A stretch of DNA of 64,000 bases from Przewalskia tangutica (taxonomy: Eukaryota > Streptophyta > Magnoliopsida > Solanales > Solanaceae): assembly GCA_029844215.1 (NCBI GenBank), contig CM056731.1, positions 80,682,992 through 80,746,991 of the forward strand, written 5' to 3'. A model generated the notes under the pieces. The model was not told where the DNA came from. It did no database searches and worked only from the letters and a program-made list of their open reading frames with translations. Made by a program: the position numbers and the translations under genes. Numbering within the stretch: position 1 is the stretch's first letter; every line of letters starts with the position of its first letter. This document shows, one piece after another, positions 47,151-57,328 of this stretch.

Positions 47151-47173
47151 GACCAAGTCTTGAAGACTTGGTC
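47151..47173. repeat. Near-perfect palindrome in F 5' LTR
   Basis: GACCAAGTCTT, one G, AAGACTTGGTC: 11-bp arms with a single-base centre. It is present unchanged in the 3' LTR at 63177-63199 and lies beside the pyrimidine-rich region ahead of the probable leader. Confidence 0.85.
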
Positions 47174-48356
47174 ATCTTCCAATTTCTCTCCCTCTCTCTA
47201 AAAAATCAGCTCCTCCTTCTCTCTACATTTCCAAATAAAATCCAAGCCTAAGGAAAAATCTGAAAAGTTAAGAACAAAAAAGAAAGCTTTTGGCTAGCTT
47301 GTGGTGGTGTTCTTGGCAAGGAAGCTAGCAAAATATTTGGAATAAGTTTGGCTAAAACTCTAAGGTAATGATTCTTCCTTTAGATTTAGTTTATAGTGTT
47401 GCATGTTAAGAAGAAAGAACTTGTGGTAGTAAATAATGCTCTTAGAGTCATTGCATGCTAGAAATGTGGTTTGGATATGAAAAATGGGTTAAGAAGAGAT
47501 TATGAGCATGTTGTAGCCTGAAAACTACCTTAGGATTGTTAAGTGAATTGTTGTAACTTATGGGGCAGAATTTTACACACCCAAGTTTAGGTGTGTAATC
47601 CCCTTTGAATTGTTGGATTGATTGAGCCTTAAATGTGGCAATTGAATGATAAAGTCGGCCTTGAGAAAGGTGGCAAAGTGAGTAGAAACAAAGGAAATGC
47701 TGCCCAATTTTCCATAGAATTTAGTGACTTTGAACTTGGATTGTTCTACATTAAGATTAGAGGTTGATAAACGTATCATGATTATTATAGGTCGAAATAT
47801 TACTTGCGGTAGTTGAGCTTAGCAAGTGGATTGACCAAAGAGGTATGTAGAGCTTTCCTATCTCTTGAGCATGAATAGATGTAACTATGTAGTGCGGTGA
47901 GCGACAAGATTTGGTATTCTTACTTGTTTTAAGTATATAAAGACTTGTGTCGTTTTAAGAATGTATAAGTCCCTTAGTTAGGGGAAAAGTGTAATTTTAC
48001 TAAAGTGAAGGGTTAATAAAACAACTTTATGGGAAGTTGGTTTATTAGCTTTATAAAAGATTAATGAGAAGAGATTTACTCTAAGTAAGACAAGTAAGGA
48101 CAAATGATTTGATTTATGAAAGGCAAATTGATTTTAAGGCATCAATTGCCCAAATGTTTTATGTATGAAAAAGAGTCACTTTTAAAAGAATTGAAGTATG
48201 TAGTACTTGGATTAAATTCCCGGTTTTCTTTTATTAAAGATATGATTAAGTGCCTTAAGTAAACTAAAATGAGAGGGTATATGAACAAGACTAATAAGAA
48301 GTTATAAGTTTTCTTAACTTATTTATGATTATGATATGATGACAGTTTGAGCTAGG

Positions 48357-48603
48357 GTAAGAGTATATCTGAGGGGCAAGCCTCAAGATCGTTATACCAC
48401 CTACTCCAGGGTAAGAGTATATGCGAGGCAAGCCCCAGATCGTTATACCACCTACTCGGGGTAAGAGTATGTCGAGGCAAGCCCCAGATCGTTATACCAT
48501 TTGCTTGGTGTAGAGTATATCGAGGCAATCCCAGATCGTTATACCATCGCCGGGGTAAGAGTATATCTGAGGGGAAAGTCGCAAAGATCGTTATACCACC
48601 TGT
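48357..48603 (+). repeat. ~54-bp tandem repeat in F LTR, 4-5 copies
   Basis: The unit starts GGTAAGAGTATATCTGAGGG, continues with GCAAGCC..AGATCGTTATACCACC and repeats with small losses. Two related CTCATGCGGGTCC-type repeats follow (48620-48760). It resembles the repeat-bearing region of other LTRs here in position only. Confidence 0.85.
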
Positions 48604-49386
48604 TCAGTGGATTTGCTACCCACGATGCGAGGAATACCTCATGCGAGTCCTTATGGGCTTATGCGGGTGAAATAGTCCCATGCGGTAGTGCGACCTATGC
48701 GAGGAATACCTCATGCGGGTCCACAGGACCTATGCGGGTGAAATAGTCCCAGGAGTAGGGGTGCTTATTGATACTACGGGCGAGGTACCCTGTTTTGATC
48801 CTAAGGCCCCTATTTTATGCAGTATTATATATATATACTTGTCACTCTCATTGTTAGTAAGGCACAGTAAAAGGTATTTTATTGTCTTCCATGACTCCAG
48901 CTTACTTTTAGACTTATGATATCATTATTATAGTATTTTCCAGCTTTACATACTTGGTACATATTGTGTACTGACCCCCTTCCTCGGGGGCTGCGTTCAT
49001 GCCGCAGGTAAGGGTAAGCAGATTGAGGATCCTCGTTCTTAGGATCACTATTCCCGTGTCAGAAGCTCCATTCCTAAGGAAGCTTATCTATTGGTACGGA
49101 TATTCCCTGATGCTATAGGTATTTTGTACATTCAGGGGTATGGCGGGGCCTGTCATACGATTGTTATCTTTAAGTGCGTGGTCACCTATGTGTTTTGGGC
49201 TATAAGAACCCGTTGTACTACTATACTTTTGTTTAAAGAATGTTTTATGGAAGGCAGCCTTATCGGCTGGCCAGTGATGTTTACCTTTTATAAGTTATGT
49301 GTTATGTATGTTCATTGCTATTCTCGACATATACGTGGGGTACCGGTAAGTACGATCGCGGCCCCGGGGTCGGGTCGTGACAAAAG

Positions 49387-49398
49387 TGGTATCAAAGC
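49387..49398 (+). other. Primer-binding site of F
   Basis: TGGTATCAAAGC, 4 nt after the LTR: an initiator-Met tRNA site with one mismatch and, unlike in A and D, no missing base. Confidence 0.8.
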
Positions 49399-49589
49399 AG
49401 TTAGTCCTCGGAAAGTGTCCACAGACCGTGTCTAGTAGAGTCTTGATTATCGGTGTGTCGTGCACCACATCTATAATCAGGAGGCTGCAGGATATTTAGG
49501 ATTGGTTTCCATTCTTTCACTCTGAGATCATGCGATAGAGCTGAGTTATAGGTTGAATCTCCCCTGATGTTTTCCTTTATGTATCAGTT

Positions 49590-50925
49590 ATGCCTCCACG
49601 CAAGGCAACCGCGGCCCAGAAGGGCAAGGCAGCTGAGGGTTCTGCTAGTGGGACGCGGAAAGTCACGAGGGCACAGGCCCAGTCCTTACCAGAGATGATG
49701 TTTAGGGCGGCGAGTTCCACGTCGTCACCAGCCTCAGCAGAGTTCGAGCGTGGCGGGCGGCTCACGAGACCGCGATGCGGAGCCTCGATCCCACGCAGTG
49801 CAGTACGAGAAATGCGAGGAACATATTCGATTCTTGGCCAGCGATAGTGGCGAGCGGCGAAGCGAAGCGGCCAACCCAGGCCGACGGATTACTGATTCAG
49901 GATTTCTTGGGTTGTCACCCACGAGTTCTATGGTTCGAGATTTGAGGAGGATCCGCGGAGTTTGTCCGGCGATTCTGACGGACCATGCAGTCCTTAGGGC
50001 ATCGGGGTGAGTGCATTATACTAGCTTTACAGGTTCTGCGATATTGCGTTGAACCGGCTTGAGTCATGGGTATTGTCGAGGTGAGGATGCTCTTCCGGTG
50101 ATTGGGAGGAGTTCACGGAGGCGTTCTAGACCACTTCTTGCCTCACGAGGTGAGAGAGCCGTGTAGATAGGTTCTTGACCTTGAGACGGGGCGGGAAGAC
50201 TATCGGGAGTACAACACGAGTTCGACTCCTTGGCCAGATATGCGCATACCATAGTAGGTGACATGGCAGACAGGGTTCATCGATATGTGATGGGGTTAGA
50301 CCGTCATATGGTTACTGCATGCTTGGGGGTGGCTCTTGGCGAGGATGGATATTGCCGGGATGAAGGAGTACGCCTGAGGATTGAGAGGCGAGAAGCGGAT
50401 CGGCTAGATTTGGGCGGCCAGAGGCGGGCAGCGAGCTCGGGGCGATTTTGAGCGGCGGCGGCCTGGCGAACTAGGCCCACATTCCGGCCCGGCCATAGTG
50501 CTCCTTCTCGATTTTCCGGTAGGAGGTCGATCAGCGAGGTTATCGAGGCAGTCGAGCTCGGGACTTGAGTTTCGAGGAGGCGAGACCGGCGAATCGAGAC
50601 CACCTACCTCTCGGTGTGTTCGTCACGGTAGGTCTCATCCGGCGAGTGCCGTATGGGTTTGAGAGCATGTTACTCTTGTAGCCAGCAGGCCATCGAAGAA
50701 GATTGTCCGTCCTTAGGCGGCGGGGCGTGCAGTTCAGCCGGCGAAGTGCATTCTTTGGGTCTTCATCTTCGATGGTTAGACGCCCGGAGGCGAGTACTTA
50801 TGGGCCAGCGGGGCCGGCGAGGTCGTGGTAGGGGTTCGATTCTAGCGGTCCTCGAAGCGCATATATGCTATGTCGGTCAGCGGGACCGGGGCGTCGCGGA
50901 TGTCACGGTACATTGTTAGTTTCTT
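49590..50925 (+). pseudogene. gag: gag of element F, frame-shifted
   Basis: It starts at an ATG (49590) with MPPRKATAAQKGKAAEGSASGTRK, a basic N-terminus like other Tekay/Del gags. The gag core follows in several frames (49850-50470). A CYSCSQQA...EEDCP zinc-knuckle-like stretch lies near 50670-50715, then Gly/Arg-rich sequence. No frame exceeds about 100 aa. A T-rich tract ending CAG lies 2 nt before the start codon. Confidence 0.65.
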
Positions 50926-51420
50926 GTTGTGATGTATATGCTTTGATAGATCCGAGTTCTACCTTGTCCTACATATCTCCTCATATTGCGGTAGAGTAGG
51001 GATAGAGCCCGAGTCCATAAGACCTTTTGAGGTGGCTACGCGATGGGTGATTCGGTGGTAGGCGGCGGGTGTATAAGGCTTGCCTGTGACTATAGATAGT
51101 CGTCGGACTCTGGCGACTTGATAGAGTTGGATATGATGGACTTTGATGTGATTATGGGTATGGATTGGCTAGCATCTTGCTATGCCAACGTGGGTATGAG
51201 AGAGATTAGTTCGGTTCGGTTTCTGGTGGCCAGGTTGCTCAGTGGAAGGGAATCTTGCATCACCGAGGTAAGTTTATTTCTTACCTCAGGCTAGGAAGAT
51301 GGTGCGGAAAGGGTACATCTATCATATGGTTGAGTATTCGACATCGAAATGAATCTAGGACCTTGATCGATTCGGTCGTTAGAGAGTTTCGGGCGTATTC
51401 CCGGACGAGCTTAGGGTATC
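50926..51420 (+). pseudogene. Protease and pre-RT region of element F
   Basis: The segment near 51120-51175 encodes an ELDMMDFDVIMGMDWLASCYANV-like stretch, the conserved block after the aspartic protease in chromoviral Pol. The catalytic Asp region lies upstream near 50940-50960 (ALIDPSSTL-like). The frame is interrupted repeatedly. The coding sequence is cut at 51420 by element G and resumes after 59742. Confidence 0.6.
51416..51420. repeat. Target-site duplication of element G, left (GTATC)
   Basis: GTATC before TGTTATACC. The right side reads TGATATCC after a damaged LTR end (59741-59749), an imperfect partner. The uninterrupted homologous RT in G (55803-55815) also has GGGTATCCC here. 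Confidence 0.6.
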
Positions 51421-53825
51421 TGTTATACCGTATTTCCAGTATATGCGTAAAGGAATACGTACAAAAGTTTTGGTCTTAAAGTTAGGCCTTGGGCGATTTT
51501 TAGGCACAACTCAGCGAGCGGTTTCCGACGAAGCGTTTCCACGGCTTTCATAGGATAAAATCCGGCTATGTCATTTCTTATTTTTGCGGATTTTTAGAGA
51601 GGCGTAACACTTTGGACCAATGAGAGGCGACACTTTCCACCCTCTCATTGGTGGACTTGTCACGGCAATAGGGCGATTGGAATGCCAAGCCTTGTCATAA
51701 AGTTGGATAGATATTTTGTGTGCAAGTTGGCCAAGGACACTTGCCTAAATCCTCACCCTACACTTGCCTTGCACTTGGCATAATCTTGGCCATTGGTTGG
51801 CCATGTCTTGACCTATAAATACCCCTTGTTGAAGAGTTATTTCATCCTAAATTGAGCAATCTATCTAAGTCTCAAATCCCTCCTCTCCCTCTTGTTGTTT
51901 CGTCCAACACACCACTCCGCCGAGAAGCTTGGCCGAGGCTACCCCACTAGCTGGCAGAAACCTACCCCTCCCTTGGTAGAAAAGTTGCCTTCTTGTATTG
52001 TTATAATGCCCAAAATACCCTAGCCCAAATACCTTAGTACTTAGAAGAAGTTGTGAAGAACTTCTAAGGTTTTCTTGGAGCATACAACTTAGGAGCAAAA
52101 CCTTGCTCAGGCGCGACTTTTTCTAGGATATTATTGGGCTTACCGAGGTAACTAATCCTAACCCTCTTTTGAATTAGAATATATATGTACTGTTGTAATA
52201 TAAGAATAAGTATAAATACTTAGAAGGTTGTTAAGGAATAGAATTGAACTGTAACACCTTAGAAGGGTATAAAAGAAGAATATCTGTTGTACTTACATAG
52301 AATTTGTTTTCTGATGAACTTATATAGCTCACCGGGTAGGGTTGTGCTGCCCGACTTTCCGTAGAATTGAGGACCCTCTGTTTAGAATGACCTACAGAAT
52401 AGTCTAGACTTTGATAGATATCTGTGACTATTATAGGCTGATTCTCTGCGCGCGACATACTCGACTTGGCAGGTGGATTTCGCCGAGAAGGTATGTGATT
52501 CTTCCTAAAGCATGATATTTTACAATATGTATATAGTGCGGTGAGCGTACATGTGTTAAACTGAATAATACTTACGGCAATGCCTCGGCTTAAGCTCGAA
52601 TAATACGTCTGCGGCAATGCCTCACGGCTTAAGCTGAATAATAAGAAGCGAAAACATTTCAAAAGGGACTACTAAACCATTTATTAAACAGAAGAGAACT
52701 AATTGATTTTTGAAACAGAAGCTTAAGAGTTATACTAGCTTTATGGGAAGTAAGTATAACCACTTAAGATTGATAAAAGAAACAAGTTTGCCTATGTGTT
52801 ATAACAGACTTATATTGTGAAAAGAATAATAAGATGGTTTGATAAGTAGACATGATATGATGCTATGTGTGTTAGTATCTTGTAACGTTTGTATAGGTGA
52901 GTATCCTTGTTGTGCTTATGTTACTTAAAGATAAGTTGTTATGTTAGTATACTATCACTCACTCTTGAGATGATCACAGGGGTTAAGCGCCTCCGACGGG
53001 GTAGACTTCGGTGATGCAGGACCGTGATTCGAGAATACCTCATGCGGGTCCAGGGCCTATGCGAGCTACGAGTTCGAGGTTAGTATGCGGGGTTATGCCT
53101 CATGCGATGCGTGGCCATGCGGACAATGAGTCGGGGCGATGCAGGAGTAGCTACCCTCGATGCGGGGTTACACCTCATGCGGGCCCGTGAGTGGCCTATG
53201 CGGACTCGAGTCGAGATTAGGCTTGCAGAATGATGATATGGGCGAGTGGCCTGTTTCGATCATTCGCGCCTAGACAAGACCTATTACGATTACCTATTGT
53301 TGATCTTGTTTATGATGTGACACTACGTGCGGTTTCTTTGGTTGTTTCATACATATTTGTGTGGTTTTAACTAAAATGATATGTTTTCATTTAAGTACTT
53401 TCTGATTTCGCATACTTAGTACTGTTATCGACCTCCTTGGGGCTGCGTTCATGCGCGGTAAGGGCAAGCAGTGCTAGATCCGCATCCTTAGGATCTCTAC
53501 GTTGGTGTCGGGAGCTCCATCTCTTGGAGGCTCTACTTTTGGTATGATCTCCTGTTGTAGGTAGTTTTATGCAGTCGAGGGTATGGCGGGGCCACTGTCC
53601 GCCATAGTGGTATATTTCCTTAGAGTGCTGTAGTCATGTTATGCGATTGTCGGATGTAATCGCTAAAACATGATTATATTTATATATGCCGAAAGCGATG
53701 TTTTCTCACAAAATCGTGTCTTGTTTTATAAACTATTTTATGTCTTGCTTTATGTTTCCGATTACTCGATGTATGACTACTTGGGTGCCGGTAAGGCACG
53801 ATCCACGCCGGAATGGGTCGTGACA
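51421..53825 (+). repeat. 5' LTR of G (2,405 bp)
   Basis: TGTTATACC to GGGTCGTGACA. TATA is at 51814. A ~38-bp tandem duplication around GGCAATGCCTC lies at 52562-52640. The CATGCGGG block is at 52990-53230. Otherwise A/T-rich with no gene. Confidence 0.88.
51814..51821 (+). promoter_or_regulatory. TATA box, 5' LTR of G
   Basis: TATAAATA in the context GTCTTGACC/CCCC, ~393 bp into the LTR, the same place as in element A. Confidence 0.65.
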
Positions 53826-53829
53826 AAAG

Positions 53830-53841
53830 TGGTATCGAAGC
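53830..53841 (+). other. Primer-binding site of G
   Basis: TGGTATCGAAGC, 4 nt after the LTR, initiator-tRNA-like with CA/CG disorder at the same place as in A and D. Confidence 0.75.
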
Positions 53842-54030
53842 GATTAATCCTCGGAAAGTGTCTACGCACCGTATCTAGTAGAGTCTTGATTATCGGTGTG
53901 TTGTGCACCACACCAATAATCGAGAGGCTATAGGATATTTAGGATTGGTTTCCATTCTTCTCATTACGAGATCGTGCTTTAGAGGCGTGTTATAGGTTGG
54001 ACCCTCTAACGTATTCCTTTCTATATGATT

Positions 54031-55110
54031 ATGCCTCCTCGTAAGGCAACCGGCCCGAGAAGGGCAAAGCGGCGGAGTCGCTAGCGAGACACCCGAGTCA
54101 CGAGGGCTCGTGCCCGGTCTATACGAGAGGCGAGTTCTATGACGCCGCCCGGCCAGACCACGCAGTACCGCGCCTCGCATCCCACGGCTGGGCGGAGAGT
54201 TAGGAAATCTGAGAGATGCCCGACTTTTGGCTAAAGTTGTGGCCCGTCTGAGAGAAGCTGAATCGGCGATTCAGTTCAGCTCGATGCGGTCGCACCGTTG
54301 TTCACCCGAGGCGAGAGAGTTTGAGGCTACGAGACTTCTTGGTAGCCGCCGGAGTTTTATGGGTCGGCGGGAGGATGATCCGCAGGAGTTCATCCGTCGG
54401 CTTGAAGGATTTTGAGAGTGATCGGGCGTCGGAGACCGAGTGCGTGATCTTTGGTTCACATAGGCTGCGTGATACGCGATCGATTGGTTTGATTCATGGG
54501 AGTTATCGGGAGAGCAGCGTCCCAGCTACTGGGATGAGTTCTCGGAGGCTTTCCTCGCTCACTTCTTGCCTCGCGGATGAGGAGGCGCGGGTGATAGATT
54601 TTTACTCGAGGCGAGAGGAGGGCCTTGTCGGGAGTACAATGTCGAGTTTGATTCATTGGCTCGATATGTCCCGGATTGGTAGCGAATATGGAGGATAGGG
54701 TGCACCGCTATGTCACGAGCTGAAGCGACTATATGGCGAGTCATGTGCGGGGTTTCTCTCGGCCGGGTATGGACATTACCGCGTGCGAGCTCACGCCCTT
54801 GGATGCGAGGAGCGCAGAGGTCGGCGAGTGGGCGACGGCAGCGAGAAGAAGGCGGGGCGGGAGGGTCTTCGGTGGTTATCGTGGTGGCGGCCTCGGCGGC
54901 GATCTGGGTCGCACCACGGCCCGGCCAGAGCACTCTGCACCGTCCTCGGCCGGCCGCGATTTTGGCGGACTGGGCCCGGGGCTGAGCGTCGAGTAGCGAG
55001 TGCGGCGTCGGGACCACCACGGTGTGGCGTCACGGTAGATCCCATTACGGGAAGTGTGGTACTACTTTTGGATCTTATTACGATTGTAGCGGCAGGTCAC
55101 TTTGCGGTAT
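54031..55110 (+). pseudogene. gag: gag of element G, frame-shifted
   Basis: An ATG at 54031 opens MPPRKAT plus basic residues, as in F. The gag core is spread over three frames: RRSFMGRREDDPQEFIRRLEGF at 54348-54415, then the segment to 54700. A Gly/Arg-rich region (54850-55000) precedes a degenerate knuckle near 55040-55110. The GC-rich composition produces many long shadow frames on both strands. Confidence 0.65.
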
Positions 55111-55790
55111 CGGCCGAGCGTGGCGGTGGTAGGGCTCACGCCGAGTTACATTGCGCTTCATCATCTCCTACGATTACTCGCCGGGCGTGGTGCTCATGGG
55201 TCAGGAGTCGCGGCGAGGTCGTGGCTCGAGTCGATTCTAGCGGTCCTCGAACGCATTTATGCTTTGTCCGGTAAGCGGGATCGGAGGCCTCACGATGTCG
55301 TCGCGAGTACCTTATCGATTTGGTTTGATGTGTATGCTTTGATAGATCCGGGTTCTACTCGTCTATATATCTCCCTTGTTGCTAGTAGGATAGGGATAGA
55401 GCCGAGTCCATAGACCCTTTCGAGGTAGCTACGCGATGGGTGATTCGGTGGTAGCTCGGCGGGTATATAGGGCTTGTCTGTGACCATTCTGATCGTCGGA
55501 CCCAGCCGACTTGATAGAGTTGGAGATGTTTGACTTTGATGTGATTATGGGGATGGATTGGCTAGCCTCTTGCTATGCCAATGTAGGCTGAGAGAGAAGT
55601 AATGCAGTTCCGGTTTCTGAGGAGCCGGTTGTTGAGTGGGAGAGCACGGTATCGTAGGGTAGGTTTATTTCCTACCTCGGGGCTAGGAAGATGGTGCGAA
55701 GGGTATATCTACCATCTCGTTCGGGTGTTTGATCTTGAAGGCGAGGTGCAGTTTTCCGTCGATTCGATAGTCGTGAGTTCCCGGCGTGTT
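55111..55790 (+). pseudogene. Protease region of element G
   Basis: The frame 55102-55413 contains SIWFDVYALIDPGSTRLYISL, the retropepsin active site (ALIDPGST; D-P/S-G form) at about 55335-55358. The downstream EMFDFDVIMGMDWLASCYANV block is at 55527-55583. It is broken by a shift near 55410. Confidence 0.75.
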
Positions 55791-56500
55791 TCGGATGACC
55801 TCGGGTATCCCTCACGAGAGGAGATCGAGTTTTGTATAGATGTGTTGCGGATACTCGGCCTATTTCCATTCCGCCATACGAATGGCACTGCCGAGTTGAG
55901 AGAGTGAAGGATCGGCAGGGATTTGCTAGAGAAGGGCTTCATTAGGCCCGATGTTTCTCCGCAGAAGCGCGGTATTGTTCGTGAAGAAGAAGGGCGGGGC
56001 GCTGCGCATGTGTTGATTCTGAGCGGTGAACAAGGTGACCATTAAGAACGAATACCCTCCCGGGATTGATGATTTGTTCGACCGGTTGCGAGTGCGAGAT
56101 GTTTCTCAAGATTGATCTGCGATCGGGCTATCATCAGTGCAGTCGAGAGAGGTGGATGTCCACAGGATCGCATTCGGACGTGACGGGCATTATGAGTTCA
56201 GTCATGTCTTTTGGGTTGACCAATGCTCGGCGGTATTCATGGATTTGATGAACGAGTGTTCAAACCATTTTGGACACGTTTGTGATAGTGTTCATTGATG
56301 ATATCTTGGTTTATTCTCGCTCAGGCGAGAGCATGCGGAGCATTTGAGATTTGTCTTGTGATTCTCCAGACCAGCGATTTACGCCAAGTTTTCCAAATGT
56401 GAGTTTTGGTTGACTTGATGGCGTTTCTTGGGCATATTGCCGGGTGATGGCATTCGAGTTGATCTGGCCAAGATCGAGGCGATCGAGACTTGGCCTGAAC
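55791..56500 (+). pseudogene. Reverse transcriptase of element G
   Basis: The start DDLGYPSREEIEF is at 55795. GFIRPDVSPQ (55936-55965) follows, then KIDLRSGYHQ at 56111-56140 (motif A) and VMSFGLTNA at 56200-56230 (motif B). The catalytic FIDD is at 56291-56302. All boxes are present but in different frames. The homologous region of F is 51400-51420 plus 59743-60400. Confidence 0.75.
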
Positions 56501-56960
56501 TCTTACTCAAGCGAGGTTCGCGATTTCGGGCCTTGCAGGTATTATCGGTTCGTGGAGAAGTTTGCTTCTATCTACGCACCATTGACTAGGTGACTCGAAG
56601 CGGCCAAGTTTGATGGGTGATGCTTGTGGCGGGGTTTCGATTCTTGAAAGAGAGGACGGCCGCCCGTTCTTACTCTTCCGGAGGTCGAGATGGTTATGTC
56701 GTGTATTGTGACGTCGAGCATCGGGTTGGGATGTGTGTTGATGCGGCATGGCGAGTTATAGCATATCGTCCCGATTGAAGAAACACGAGAACTACCCGCA
56801 TGATTTGGAGTTAGCGGCGTGATTCACGCTTTGAAGATCTGGAGGCACTATTTGTATGGGGTTCACGTGGATATTTTACAGACCACAAGAGCCTCGGTAT
56901 ATCTTGACCAGAGGAGCCGAACTTACGGCGAGAGGCGGTGGTTGGAGATGTATCGAGGAT
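56501..56960 (+). pseudogene. RNase H of element G
   Basis: YYRRFVEGF-like (near 56540), then the VIAYASR..KKHEKNYP-type block (56755-56795) and the HALKIWRHYLYGVHVDILQT segment (56823-56882). It ends at ERRWLEM near 56950, where the sequence jumps to the Pol tail. Confidence 0.7.
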
Positions 56961-57190
56961 CCATCTGTACATCCGATTGGCGATGTCCGGTGGCCAGGGG
57001 TTATCGTATGAGAGATTCCATAGCGATAATCGATCGTCGAGTTAGCGTCTGCGGGACGAAGGGCGTGGCTTCGTCAAAGTCTTGTGGCGGAACGAGCTCG
57101 GGAGGAGATGGCGTGGGAAGCCGAAGAGGACATGAGGCGAAGTATCCTCACTGTTCCCGCCCCTCCGGTAATTCACTTTCCTACTTATAA
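56961..57190 (+). pseudogene. Pol C-terminal (chromodomain-like) tail of G after an integrase deletion
   Basis: Directly after the RNase H end comes the block matching F at 62270-62500: IAIIDRRV, then VASVKVLWRN and MAWEAEEDM. The whole integrase zinc-binding and DD(35)E core, about 1.3 kb in F, is absent. The junction is near 56950-56965, where both parents share TTGGAG. Confidence 0.75.
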
Positions 57191-57328
57191 ATCTTCATTA
57201 TCGTTTATGCCTAAGTGTTGTTTATGGCCGTGTGTGGCTTTTTGCAAACTGTTTAAGTTTTGAAGAACCTTAGCGTTATCTGTCTTGGGAAGGAACATTC
57301 GGGACGAATGTTTCTAAGGAGGGGAGAA

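Larger units (their letters stand above)
46823..49382 (+). repeat. 5' LTR of F (3' portion)
   Basis: 46823 aligns with 62865 in the 3' LTR. About 200 bp of the LTR start is missing because E is inserted there. It contains an 11-bp-arm palindrome (47151-47173), a C-homopolymer (47107-47120) and a ~54-bp tandem repeat (48357-48603). The TGCGTTCATGCCGCAGGTAA motif is at 48992-49011, and the LTR ends GGGTCGTGACA. No gene. Confidence 0.85.

Noticed and set aside
54710..55274. Long GC-rich frames on both strands (91-163 aa) around the G gag
   Set aside because: Shadows of the GC-rich gag tail. Several mutually overlapping frames exist and none matches a family; the real product lies in the broken gag frame.
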